NCBI GenBank assembly: GCA_002413785.1
Contig: DHXR01000044.1
Location: 1-64,000, forward strand
Reading direction: 5' to 3'
Length of the DNA stretch: 64,000 nt
Source of the DNA: Mucilaginibacter sp. UBA5151
GTDB lineage: Bacteria > Bacteroidota > Bacteroidia > Sphingobacteriales > Sphingobacteriaceae
Below are positions 1-7,321 of the stretch, piece after piece (within the stretch, counting starts at the first letter, position 1; each line of letters opens with the position of its first letter). The translations under genes were made by a program, and so were the position numbers. A model generated the notes under the pieces. It saw only the letters and a program-made list of their open reading frames with translations, was not told the DNA's origin and searched no databases.

Positions 1-240
1 CTTTCAGATTTGTTCTTTGCGATATTTGGCACAACTTTGTGGCACTTATATCCGCGCAGGCGCATGTTGTGATTTGCTTTCAGATTTGTTCTTTGCTATA
101 TTTAACAACAACCAAATGGGGGTTCTTCTCTCTTGTATAATAGTTGTGATTTGCTTTCAGATTTGTTCTTTGCTATATTTAACAACAACGTACCCCTGCT
201 TATCACATTGATTTATAGGTTGTTATAGCTTAAAACTACA
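1..240 (+). CRISPR. Type II-C CRISPR array, right-hand end
   Basis: Two identical 47-nt repeats lie at 66-112 and 143-189. They begin GTTGTGATTTGC and end TTTAACAACAAC, and are separated by a 30-nt spacer (113-142). A degenerate 35-nt remnant at 1-35 precedes a 30-nt spacer (36-65), and a badly decayed copy starting about 219 follows a 29-nt spacer (190-218). Decay at the right edge suggests the leader-distal end, so most of the array probably lies left of the window. The repeat 5' end pairs with the anti-repeat of the tracrRNA at 1787-1860, so crRNAs read left to right. Repeat and spacer lengths are typical of Bacteroidota II-C systems. Confidence 0.95.
73..104 (+). promoter_or_regulatory. 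Promoter inside the CRISPR repeat
   Basis: Inside each full repeat, TTTG at repeat positions 8-11 and TATATTTA at 32-39 are 20 nt apart. This matches the Bacteroidota promoter layout (TTTG at -33, TAnnTTTG at -7) except for the last base. Transcription would begin at the repeat 3' end or the first spacer bases. The same arrangement recurs in the repeat at 143-189. Repeat-borne promoters are known in the type II-C systems of Neisseria and Campylobacter; their use here is inferred. Confidence 0.55.
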
Positions 241-282
241 AAAGAAAAAATGCCCGGCTACTTTCATAAGCAGCCGGGCATT
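241..282 (-). terminator. Intrinsic terminator after cas2
   Basis: Arms at 249-259 and 272-282 form an 11-bp GC-rich stem around a 12-nt loop. On the minus strand this is followed by a U-rich run (241-250). It lies 6 nt past the cas2 stop and separates cas1-cas2 transcription from the array. Confidence 0.85.
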
Positions 283-287
283 GTTCA

Positions 288-617
288 TTAAAACAGTTCT
301 AATTGCTGCGGCGTACCCGGCAGCTCCTTTTGTTCGCGGCCATAAAATAGCTCCATCATGCCAAATTGCTTATCGGTGACCGTTAAAATCCCGACATGCC
401 CACGCGGCGGCAGCAGTTTTTTTACCCGGTTAATATGTACATCGGCATTTTCGCGGCTGCTGCAATGCCTTAAATAAATCGAGAACTGAAACATAGCAAA
501 GCCATCCGTCATAATATCCTTTCGGAACCTGGCAGCGCGGCTCCGGTCCTTTTTGGTTTCGGTCGGCAGGTCAAATAATACAAGTATCCACAAAATACGG
601 TATTCGTTAAAACGCAT
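288..617 (-). CDS. cas2: CRISPR-associated endonuclease Cas2 (type II)
   Basis: A 109-aa protein of usual Cas2 length. The ferredoxin-like first strand WILVLFDLPTET carries the conserved aspartate (D16), followed by the basic RFRKDI segment. Cas2 is the structural core of the Cas1-Cas2 integrase that inserts new spacers at the leader end of the array. The gene follows cas1 on the same strand after 67 nt, so the two are probably co-transcribed, and a strong terminator follows its stop. It reads toward the array. Its GC content resembles cas1 rather than cas9. The identity is secure from the motif, the size and the position. Confidence 0.95.
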   Translation of the reverse strand: MRFNEYRILWILVLFDLPTETKKDRSRAARFRKDIMTDGFAMFQFSIYLRHCSSRENADVHINRVKKLLPPRGHVGILTVTDKQFGMMELFYGREQKELPGTPQQLELF

Positions 618-625
618 ATTTTTTA

Positions 626-649
626 AGTCCGAAAGTCCGAAAGTCCGAA
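626..649. repeat. Three tandem copies of AGTCCGAA between cas1 and cas2
   Basis: Three perfect 8-bp copies fill the short gap between cas1 and cas2. The same core (TTTCGGACTT on the other strand) recurs at 53826-53858, so this is probably a simple repeat seeded at several intergenic sites. No function is visible. Confidence 0.8.
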
Positions 650-684
650 AGAAGAAAGTTTTAGGTTCCGAAGAACATTTGTTT

Positions 685-1617
685 CTATTTCAGACTTCCT
701 AAAATTGGCATTACCGGGTACAAAATTTTACGGCTTTTGCCTTCGTAACATTTGGCAAGCGAAGCGGTGGTACGCTGTAAACCCACCATCAGCGGGCTGC
801 TTTCCTTTTCAATATGCACATCCCTTGTGGCAATACCCAACAGCCTGATTTTTAGTTCGGTGGTTAAAAATTCAAAATCTTCGCCCTCATCCACTATTTC
901 GCAAACCAATTTATCCACATAAGGCCGGTAAGGTTCCATAATATCGTCGGCAAGGCAATAGGCGTTATATTTATTGCGGTGGTGTATGCCCAGCGTGGGC
1001 AGCAGGCCCGAACCAACCAATCCACGGGCAACCATGGCCCGCAATATAGCATAGCCGTAATTAAGCAGGTTGTTTGGCGCTTCGCCCTCGCGCCGGCGGA
1101 AAAAGTTTGTTTGCGCCCCGAAAATATACCGCCAGTAATAAGCCGCCGCCCGGCCTTCGTAATTATCCGGGTCGCCGCTGCGCACGCTTTTTGCCCAATG
1201 CAGCAGGTTATCAGTTTCAATCCCCCGGTCATTTAATATAGCAGCCTGGTTTACTATTTTAGCGCTTACGGTTTGCTGCCATAACTGTTTTTTTAGCGGT
1301 TCGGTAGCGTTAACCTGGTGGCGGAAACGCTCGCTTTGCACATCGTGTCCGTCCAGCGGTAAAAACAGGCCTACCGGATGATGGGTATCGTTGCAGGTAA
1401 TAATGGCCGCGTTGTTTTGCAGCAGGGCCGCTAAGGCGGCCTGGGTGATGGTAATTTGCTGGTGGTCCAGTATCACAACGCCGATATCCTCAATAGGCAC
1501 CGAACGTTTGGTGTTCCCTTCACCTAATTTTGATGTCCCGGGCAGCTCCACCTGCAATTGCTCCAGGTGCTTGCTGAGGTATGCCGGGTTGCCGAAATGG
1601 AGGGTGCGTTTGATCAT
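685..1617 (-). CDS. cas1: CRISPR-associated integrase Cas1 (type II)
   Basis: A 310-aa Cas1 of normal type II length. The three metal-binding residues are recognisable by spacing: E154 in NYEGRAAA, H213 in GIHHRNKYN and E228 in LADDIMEPYRP. The N-terminal beta domain (about 1-80) ends in NNAAIITCND, typical of the family. With Cas2 it catalyses spacer integration; in type II systems Cas9 also takes part in choosing protospacers with a PAM. It is the first gene of a cas1-cas2 unit on the strand opposite cas9. A perfect TATATTTG lies about 50 nt upstream on the minus strand. GC content is visibly higher than in cas9 and the DUF3800 gene. Confidence 0.97.
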   Translation of the reverse strand: MIKRTLHFGNPAYLSKHLEQLQVELPGTSKLGEGNTKRSVPIEDIGVVILDHQQITITQAALAALLQNNAAIITCNDTHHPVGLFLPLDGHDVQSERFRHQVNATEPLKKQLWQQTVSAKIVNQAAILNDRGIETDNLLHWAKSVRSGDPDNYEGRAAAYYWRYIFGAQTNFFRRREGEAPNNLLNYGYAILRAMVARGLVGSGLLPTLGIHHRNKYNAYCLADDIMEPYRPYVDKLVCEIVDEGEDFEFLTTELKIRLLGIATRDVHIEKESSPLMVGLQRTTASLAKCYEGKSRKILYPVMPILGSLK

Positions 1618-1664
1618 GCTTGGCTCAATTATATTGCAATAAAAGTATTAGTGAATTTACCTAT

Positions 1665-1672
1665 CAAATATA
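1665..1672 (-). promoter_or_regulatory. Minus-7 element for cas1-cas2
   Basis: TATATTTG on the minus strand is an exact TAnnTTTG match, 48 nt before the cas1 ATG. No well-spaced -33 TTG is visible. The sequence is nearly palindromic, so it could act on either strand. Confidence 0.45.
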
Positions 1673-1785
1673 TTTGAAGTTAAGCAATAAAAAAAGGGGT
1701 GAAAACACGGTATTTATTACTGTATATATTGGCTGTTTGTAATGGGCTAAAACAGAGAGTCGTTTGAATTACTAAATAAAAGACA

Positions 1786-1814
1786 TAAAAAAGCCCCGTA
1801 TTGTAAGACGAGGC
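1786..1814 (-). terminator. Terminator of the tracrRNA
   Basis: The stem GCCTCGT/ACGGGGC with an 8-nt loop precedes a U6 run (1787-1792) on the minus strand. It forms the 3' hairpin of the tracrRNA. Confidence 0.85.
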
Positions 1815-1860
1815 ACTTATGTTTACACAACGGAATAATCCTTATTGCGATTTGCTTTCA
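1787..1860 (-). ncRNA. tracrRNA, canonical type II-C form
   Basis: Read on the minus strand, the RNA starts with GAAAGCAAATCGCAAT, which pairs over 16 positions with the repeat 5' end (two G:U wobbles). It continues with AAGGATTATTCC, the nexus seen in many Bacteroidota tracrRNAs, and ends in a 7-bp hairpin (1793-1799 with 1808-1814, one wobble) followed by six U residues. A promoter-like TATCTTTA at 1864-1871, with TTG 21 nt further upstream (1893-1895), would start transcription close to the anti-repeat 5' end, giving an RNA of about 72 nt. It lies between cas1 and the DUF3800 gene, reading toward cas1. The structure is seen in the sequence; the exact ends are inferred. Confidence 0.88.
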
Positions 1861-1921
1861 ATGTAAAGATATATAAATAGTTCTCATTTGAACAAAAAAA
1901 AATCAAATCACAACTATTTTG

Positions 1922-1998
1922 TATATTTGTGCGTAATAAAATTTTTGGATCGGGGTGTCCCCAATCGGAATAAAGCCAGTTTATCTGGCTTTATTTTT
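1922..1998 (+). ncRNA. Possible small plus-strand RNA facing the DUF3800 gene
   Basis: An exact TATATTTG (1922-1929) on the plus strand is followed by a hairpin-forming stretch (about 1948-1965, GATCGGGG against TCCCCAATC) and then a perfect 11-bp terminator hairpin with a U-run. That would give a transcript of about 60 nt ending at the 3' end of the DUF3800 gene. There is no well-spaced -33 element and no clear anti-repeat in the RNA, so it may only be a promoter-like word in AT-rich DNA. Confidence 0.3.
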
Positions 1999-2000
1999 TT
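1969..2000. terminator. Terminator at the 3' end of the DUF3800 gene
   Basis: AATAAAGCCAG (1969-1979) and CTGGCTTTATT (1985-1995) form a perfect 11-bp stem with a 5-nt loop. The plus strand continues into seven T residues. It starts right after the DUF3800 stop, so it may end transcription from both sides, with the stronger U-run on the plus strand. Confidence 0.75.
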
Positions 2001-2733
2001 AAGGAAAGATTTTTAACCCGTATCTTTTTTCTGATTTTTTATAAAGCTTATCTTTAAATACCTCAAATGCAGGGTTAATTCTTTCAGGTTCTAAAATATA
2101 CCTGGCTATAGGATACGCTATCAGATCTGCTAATTGTAAGCCGTTGATGTTTTCTTTCTTGTTTTTAAAACTGATAGTTAAGTTATATTCAGATAATTTA
2201 CCGGCTTTAATATAACCCGTTCCCCTTGATGATATTTTTTGAAAATGCTCCTGTAGTTTTTTATCTTCTTTAGCGCCCCTTCTTTCAATAATGATTTCCA
2301 GGGACACATCGCTTTCTTTTAAACTCTGTAAATAGAATATTGTACGCTCAATTATAAAGGAGAGGCTTATTTCGTACACATCGTCAGAAAGCTTTCCATA
2401 CTTTTTAATGTAATTCACTTTCTTAATAGCTGCTGCAATAACCTTATAGTTGCAACTGGTAATTATATTATCCAGCTTTTTATAAAATTCGGCTTTCAGG
2501 TTCAGGTTAAATAAATACTTAAATTCCTTTTCACATTTGCGGATATCCCTTGAATGAAAAATAACATGCTCACTTTTCCATATATCCCGTTTAACTGAAT
2601 TGAAACCATTGTTTAATTTTTCGTAATTTTCAGAAGAAATTACAATTCCGCACAATAGAAATATTGGGAAATCGGGATTAAGGTTACTTAAGCCATGATC
2701 TCCGCTTTCATCTATATATAAACTGTATTTCAT
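1999..2733 (-). CDS. DUF3800 domain protein within the CRISPR locus
   Basis: A 244-aa protein matching the DUF3800 family. The N-terminal YIDESGD carries acidic residues at 8, 9 and 12. The middle has LEIIIERRG and the C-terminus GLQLADLIAYPIAR. Family knowledge places DUF3800 in the RNase H-like superfamily with a likely, mostly untested, nuclease role; it is not a standard cas gene. It lies alone between two oppositely oriented anti-repeats and is about as AT-rich as cas9. A terminator follows the stop directly. It might assist or regulate the CRISPR system, or be a passenger; the sequence does not decide. Confidence 0.85.
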   Translation of the reverse strand: MKYSLYIDESGDHGLSNLNPDFPIFLLCGIVISSENYEKLNNGFNSVKRDIWKSEHVIFHSRDIRKCEKEFKYLFNLNLKAEFYKKLDNIITSCNYKVIAAAIKKVNYIKKYGKLSDDVYEISLSFIIERTIFYLQSLKESDVSLEIIIERRGAKEDKKLQEHFQKISSRGTGYIKAGKLSEYNLTISFKNKKENINGLQLADLIAYPIARYILEPERINPAFEVFKDKLYKKSEKRYGLKIFP

Positions 2734-2744
2734 CTGATTATTAT

Positions 2745-2911
2745 TATATTCGTAATGTTTTATTTATAAAAAAAGCACCGAACTGATAAGAACTGAAAGC
2801 AAATCGCAACTCAATAAGTGATAAATATATATTGAAGTGGTTGTTCGGTACTTTTTAAATAATAAATAACAAGTGCAACTTATCAAAGCGGCACTTGTTA
2901 TCGTTTTTTTT
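2745..2911 (+). ncRNA. Second anti-repeat RNA, candidate alternative tracrRNA
   Basis: The plus strand at 2793-2810 reads CTGAAAGCAAATCGCAAC, pairing with the first 18 nt of the repeat apart from one G:U. It is followed by AATAAG, as in the canonical tracrRNA nexus, then a small TCAATA/TATTGA hairpin, and about 55 nt later a strong terminator. A promoter-like TATATTCG lies at 2745-2752. Arms at 2771-2783 and 2843-2855 also enclose the anti-repeat in a larger hairpin. Read on the minus strand, the same stretch is a partial sense repeat inside a terminator-like hairpin, so the working strand is unresolved. The AAGGATTATTCC nexus is absent. Confidence 0.5.
2866..2911 (+). terminator. Terminator upstream of cas9
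   Basis: ATAACAAGTGC (2866-2876) and GCACTTGTTAT (2891-2901) form a perfect 11-bp stem with a 14-nt loop, followed by CG and eight T residues. It ends whatever plus-strand RNA starts left of it, most likely the second anti-repeat RNA, and insulates cas9. Confidence 0.8.
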
Positions 2912-3058
2912 GCATGGTAATGTAATGTAAACAGCGAATGAAACCATTCCATTATTGCAACTCTAATGTGATCTGCCGTATATGTTTTCAGGCACATGCA
3001 AAACAATGAACAAATGTAGAAATTAAATTAACCAATTACGCAAATAATATATAATTAT

Positions 3059-3101
3059 TCTTATTGATAGTTTTATATGTGATATCTTATTGATAGTTTT
3101 G
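3059..3101 (+). promoter_or_regulatory. cas9 promoter with a 16-bp direct repeat
   Basis: TCTTATTGATAGTTTT occurs at 3059-3074 and again at 3085-3100, 26 bp apart. The second copy with the next base gives TAGTTTTG, an exact TAnnTTTG element 39 nt before the chosen cas9 ATG. The first copy gives TAGTTTTA. The duplication could mean tandem promoters or a repeated operator. Confidence 0.5.
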
Positions 3102-3139
3102 TATTGCACTTATCATGTGTGTGTTATCCTTTTATAAAT

Positions 3140-6100
3140 ATGAAGAAAATTTTAGGTCTGGATTTAGGAACAACATCAATCGGATGGGCTTTTGTTAAGG
3201 AAGCCGAAGATGGTGATAATGAACCGTCATCAATTGTAAAAATTGGAGTGCGGGTAAATCCGCTTACCACGGATGAACAAAAAGATTTTGAAAAGGGGAA
3301 ATCTGTTTCTGTAAATGCAGACAGAACATTAAAACGTGGAGCAAGGAGAAACCTGCAACGCTATAAACAAAGACGCGGAAACCTGATTGAAGTACTGAAA
3401 CAAAACAATTTAATAAATACTGATAGCATTTTAGCTGAAAATGATAAAGATACAACCCATTTCACCTATGCGATAAGAGCAAAAGCGGCAGCCGAAGGAA
3501 TTACTAAAGAAGAGTTTGCCCGTATTTTATTAATGATCAATAAAAAAAGGGGATACAAAAGTAGTCGTAAAGCCACTAAAGAGGATGAAGGGCAAGCAAT
3601 TGACGGGATGGCTGTCGCTAAGCAACTGTATGAAGATAATCTAACGCCTGGGCAATTAAGCTACCAGTTTTTAAAAGAAGGCAAGAAACATTTGCCAGAT
3701 TTTTATCGTTCTGATTTACAAGCCGAACTTAGCAGGGTTTGGGATTATCAGGAGAAGTTTTATCCCAATATTTTAACAGCAGAATTTAAAAAAGAACTTG
3801 AAGGAAAAGGCCAAAGGGCAACTTCTGCTATTTTCTGGAATAAATATAAATTTAATACTGCCGAAAATAAGGGAACAAGGGATGAGAAAAAGCTAAAGGC
3901 TTATGAATGGCGCAGTAAAGCTATAAATAGTCAATTAGCGATAGAAGAGGTTGCTTTTGTTATTACCGAAATCAATAACAATATTAATAATTCGAGCGGG
4001 TATTTAGGCGCTATTAGTGACCGTAGTAAAGAGCTTTACTTTAACAAGCAAACTATAGGACAATATTTGTTTAATCAGTTGCAAAATAATCCGCATACAA
4101 GGATGAAAAACCAGGTGTTTTACCGGCAGGATTATTTTGATGAATTTGAAACGATCTGGGAAACTCAGGCTAAATACCACGCTGAACTTACGCTGGTTCT
4201 GAAAGAAGAAATACGGGATATTATCATCTTTTATCAACGGAAGTTAAAATCGCAAAAAGGATTGGTTAGCTTTTGTGAGTTTGAAAGTAAAAAGGTGGAG
4301 TATGAAATAGATGGAAAGACGGTAATCAAAACCATAGGTGCAAGAGTTATCCCTAAATCATCCCCGCTATTCCAGGAATTTAAGATATGGCAAAATTTAA
4401 ACAACATAGAACTAAAAAATAAAAAAGACAAAAGCCGGATTTTGATTAAGGACTTTGATTTGGATATTAAAGAGCAATTGTTTAATGAATTAAATATTAA
4501 AGGTAATCTAACTAAAGCCAAAATTTTACCAATTTTAGTGGACAAACCTAATGACTGGGAATTGAATTATATGGTAATAGAGGGCAACCGTACCCATCAG
4601 GCATTATATGAATCATATTTCAAAATGATGGAATATGAGAGCCACGATGATATTGATTTGGAAAAATTGACGGCTGCTGAAATGAAGTCAGCTGTTCTTT
4701 CTTTTTTTGAAACTCAACACATCGATAGAACCATACTTGATTTTAATGCAGAATTGGATGGCAATCATTTTGAAAAGCAACCAGCTTATCAATTTTGGCA
4801 CTTGCTGTATGCTTATGAAGGCGACAACTCAAATACAGGAAACGATAAACTATATGAATTATTAAAAAGCAAATTTGGCTTTAAAAAAGAATACGCTTCA
4901 ATTTTAGCGAATATAAAAATACAGGATGATTACGGAAGCTTAAGCGCAAAGGCGATTAAAAAGATTTTTCCATTTATTAAAGAAAATAATTATAGTGATG
5001 CTTGTGCCTTAGCTGGTTATAACCATTCCTCGTCACTTACTAAAGAAGAAAATGATAAAAGGCCGTTAAAAGGCGAATTGAAAATATTACCTAAGAACAG
5101 TTTGCGTAACCCGGTTGTAGAGAAGATATTGAACCAGATGGTAAACGTAATTAATGCTATAATTAAAGACCCACCTCTTGGCAAGCCTGATGAAATACGT
5201 ATAGAATTAGCCCGTGAACTAAAAAAGAATGCTAAAGAACGTGAGGAGGATACCAAACGTATAAACGAAGCAAAATCCAATCATGATAAGATCAGGGAAA
5301 TACTTATAAGAGAAGATAAAATTCCAAATCCTACCCGGAATGATATTATCCGTTACAAACTTTATCAGGAGTTAAAATTTAATGCCTATAAAGACCTTTA
5401 TACTAATGAGTACATTGCAAGACAAGATCTTTTTACAAAAAAGTACGATATAGACCATATAATACCGCAGGCAAGTTTATTTGATGATAGTTTCTCTAAT
5501 AAAACCTTAGCGCCACGTGAGGCAAACTATACTAAGGGTAATAGAACAGCTTACGACTACATTGATAAAGATCGTGGTGCGGAAAGCTTGACAGATTATT
5601 TGGAAAGGGTTGAAATGTTATACCAGGTAAATTATAAAAGCAAAGATGAGGGTATTAGTAAAGCCAAATACAAAAAACTACTTTTAAAAGGAAGTGAAAT
5701 TGGCGAAGGGTTCATCCAACGTGATTTACGTGATACCCAATATATTGCAAAAAAAGCCAAAGAAATGTTGCATGAAGTATGCAGAACTGTAGTAGCCACA
5801 ACCGGAAGTATTACAGATAAGTTGCGGGATGATTGGGGGCTGGTCAACGTAATGCAGGAACTCAATATGGATAAATACCGCAAGCTTGGCCTTACTGAAA
5901 TGATTGAAAAGAAAGATGGCGGCTTTAAGGAACGGATTGTAGATTGGACAAAGCGGAATGACCACAGGCATCATGCGATGGATGCGCTTACCATTGCTTT
6001 TACAAAACACGAACATATCCAGTATCTTAATAATCTCAATGCCAAAACGAAAGAGGATAAAAAAGGAAAGGAGATTTATGCTATTGAGCAAAAGATTACT

Positions 6101-7321
6101 GAAAAATTCGATAAAGACAAAAGGCGTTTTAAATCACCCTTAGATAATTTCAGGGAAGAAGCTAAAAATCATTTGGAAAGTGTTTTAATTTCCTGTAAAG
6201 CAAAAAACAAAGTTGTAACAAAAAACAAAAACAAAACAAAAAGTTCTAAAGGAGAAAAAAGTCAGCCAACACTAACGCCCCGCGGACAGTTACATAAAGA
6301 AACGGTGTATGGGAAAATAAAACAATACGTAATTAAAGAAGAAAAGGTAAGCGGGAAATTTGATGAAGAAACAATTTTTAAAGTATCAAAACCACAATAC
6401 AGTAGCGCCCTTTTAAAAAGATTACATGAAAACAATAATGACCCTGTAAAAGCATTTACCGGAAAAAATAGCTTGGCTAAAAACCCGATTTATTTAGATG
6501 ATCAAAAAACGGTTCAGGTACCTGAGAAAGTAAAGCTGGTTTGGTTGGATGATGATTTTACCATTCGTAAAGATATTTCGCCTGACTTAAAAATCGATAA
6601 AGTTATAGACATTGGTATTCAGAATATATTATATAAAAGGTTAGAACAATTTGGCGGAAAAGAAAAAGAAGCTTTTTCTAATCTGGATAAAGATCCTATT
6701 TGGCTCAATAAAGATAAAGGCATTGCCATAAAACGGGTAACAATAAGTGGTGTTAAAAATGCAGAACCCCTTCATTATAAAAAAGATCATCATGGAAAAG
6801 AAATTTTAGATGATAATGGTAAACCAACTCCGGTTGATTTTATAAGTACAGGCAATAATCACCATGTGGCCATATATCGTGATGAGAACGGCGATCTGCA
6901 GGATGAAGTTATCTCATTACATAAAGTAATAACTGAGCGTGTAAACCAGGGGCTACCAGTGGTTGATAAAACATATAACCAACATTTGGGCTGGCGCTTT
7001 TTATTTACCATGAAGCAAAACGAATATTTTATATTTCCATCTTATAATTTCGATCCTTCTGAAGTAGGTTTATTAGACCCGGCTAACAATAAACTGATAA
7101 GTCCCCACCTTTTTAGGGTTCAAAAATTTTCAAAGGTCACTTATGGCAATTCATCGGTAAGAGATTATGTATTCAGACATCATTTTGAAACATCAGTTGA
7201 AGATAAAAAAGAGTTGAAAGATATAACATATAAGTCAATCAAGAGCTTACCATATTTTGAGAATATAATAAAGGTGAGGATTAATCATATTGGGCAAATA
7301 GTGAAAGTTGGCGAGTATTAA
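3140..7321 (+). CDS. cas9: CRISPR-associated endonuclease Cas9, type II-C
   Basis: A 1393-aa RNA-guided DNA nuclease. RuvC-I begins GLDLGTTSIGW with D8. The arginine-rich bridge helix lies about 60-85. RuvC-II has IRIELARE with E689. The HNH motif YDIDHIIPQ has H773, and RuvC-III has HHAMDA with H945 and D948. All catalytic residues are present, so it should cut both strands. The ATG at 3140 was chosen because MKKILGLDLG starts at the RuvC motif and an upstream TTG would lie beside the predicted promoter. At almost 1400 aa it is large for II-C but normal for Bacteroidota. cas1 and cas2 are on the opposite strand and there is no csn2 or cas4, which fits II-C. It is AT-rich compared with cas1-cas2. 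Confidence 0.97.
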   Translation: MKKILGLDLGTTSIGWAFVKEAEDGDNEPSSIVKIGVRVNPLTTDEQKDFEKGKSVSVNADRTLKRGARRNLQRYKQRRGNLIEVLKQNNLINTDSILAENDKDTTHFTYAIRAKAAAEGITKEEFARILLMINKKRGYKSSRKATKEDEGQAIDGMAVAKQLYEDNLTPGQLSYQFLKEGKKHLPDFYRSDLQAELSRVWDYQEKFYPNILTAEFKKELEGKGQRATSAIFWNKYKFNTAENKGTRDEKKLKAYEWRSKAINSQLAIEEVAFVITEINNNINNSSGYLGAISDRSKELYFNKQTIGQYLFNQLQNNPHTRMKNQVFYRQDYFDEFETIWETQAKYHAELTLVLKEEIRDIIIFYQRKLKSQKGLVSFCEFESKKVEYEIDGKTVIKTIGARVIPKSSPLFQEFKIWQNLNNIELKNKKDKSRILIKDFDLDIKEQLFNELNIKGNLTKAKILPILVDKPNDWELNYMVIEGNRTHQALYESYFKMMEYESHDDIDLEKLTAAEMKSAVLSFFETQHIDRTILDFNAELDGNHFEKQPAYQFWHLLYAYEGDNSNTGNDKLYELLKSKFGFKKEYASILANIKIQDDYGSLSAKAIKKIFPFIKENNYSDACALAGYNHSSSLTKEENDKRPLKGELKILPKNSLRNPVVEKILNQMVNVINAIIKDPPLGKPDEIRIELARELKKNAKEREEDTKRINEAKSNHDKIREILIREDKIPNPTRNDIIRYKLYQELKFNAYKDLYTNEYIARQDLFTKKYDIDHIIPQASLFDDSFSNKTLAPREANYTKGNRTAYDYIDKDRGAESLTDYLERVEMLYQVNYKSKDEGISKAKYKKLLLKGSEIGEGFIQRDLRDTQYIAKKAKEMLHEVCRTVVATTGSITDKLRDDWGLVNVMQELNMDKYRKLGLTEMIEKKDGGFKERIVDWTKRNDHRHHAMDALTIAFTKHEHIQYLNNLNAKTKEDKKGKEIYAIEQKITEKFDKDKRRFKSPLDNFREEAKNHLESVLISCKAKNKVVTKNKNKTKSSKGEKSQPTLTPRGQLHKETVYGKIKQYVIKEEKVSGKFDEETIFKVSKPQYSSALLKRLHENNNDPVKAFTGKNSLAKNPIYLDDQKTVQVPEKVKLVWLDDDFTIRKDISPDLKIDKVIDIGIQNILYKRLEQFGGKEKEAFSNLDKDPIWLNKDKGIAIKRVTISGVKNAEPLHYKKDHHGKEILDDNGKPTPVDFISTGNNHHVAIYRDENGDLQDEVISLHKVITERVNQGLPVVDKTYNQHLGWRFLFTMKQNEYFIFPSYNFDPSEVGLLDPANNKLISPHLFRVQKFSKVTYGNSSVRDYVFRHHFETSVEDKKELKDITYKSIKSLPYFENIIKVRINHIGQIVKVGEY

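Noticed and set aside
17..211. A 64-codon plus-strand frame over the CRISPR array
   Set aside because: It is made of repeats and spacers and is not a protein gene.
2764..3006. An 80-codon minus-strand frame upstream of cas9
   Set aside because: It covers the second anti-repeat and the terminator hairpins, has a poor composition with repeated serine, leucine and tyrosine runs, and no family resemblance.
2812..3092. CTTATTGA next to the second anti-repeat (minus strand) matches both copies of the cas9 promoter repeat, as a self-targeting guide seed might
   Set aside because: Only 8 bases agree in very AT-rich DNA and the match does not extend. Chance is enough to explain it; it would need longer complementarity or RNA data.
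3104..3139. Upstream TTG start for cas9 adding 12 residues
   Set aside because: It lies right beside the predicted -7 element, and MKKILGLDLG at 3140 matches the usual Cas9 N-terminus.
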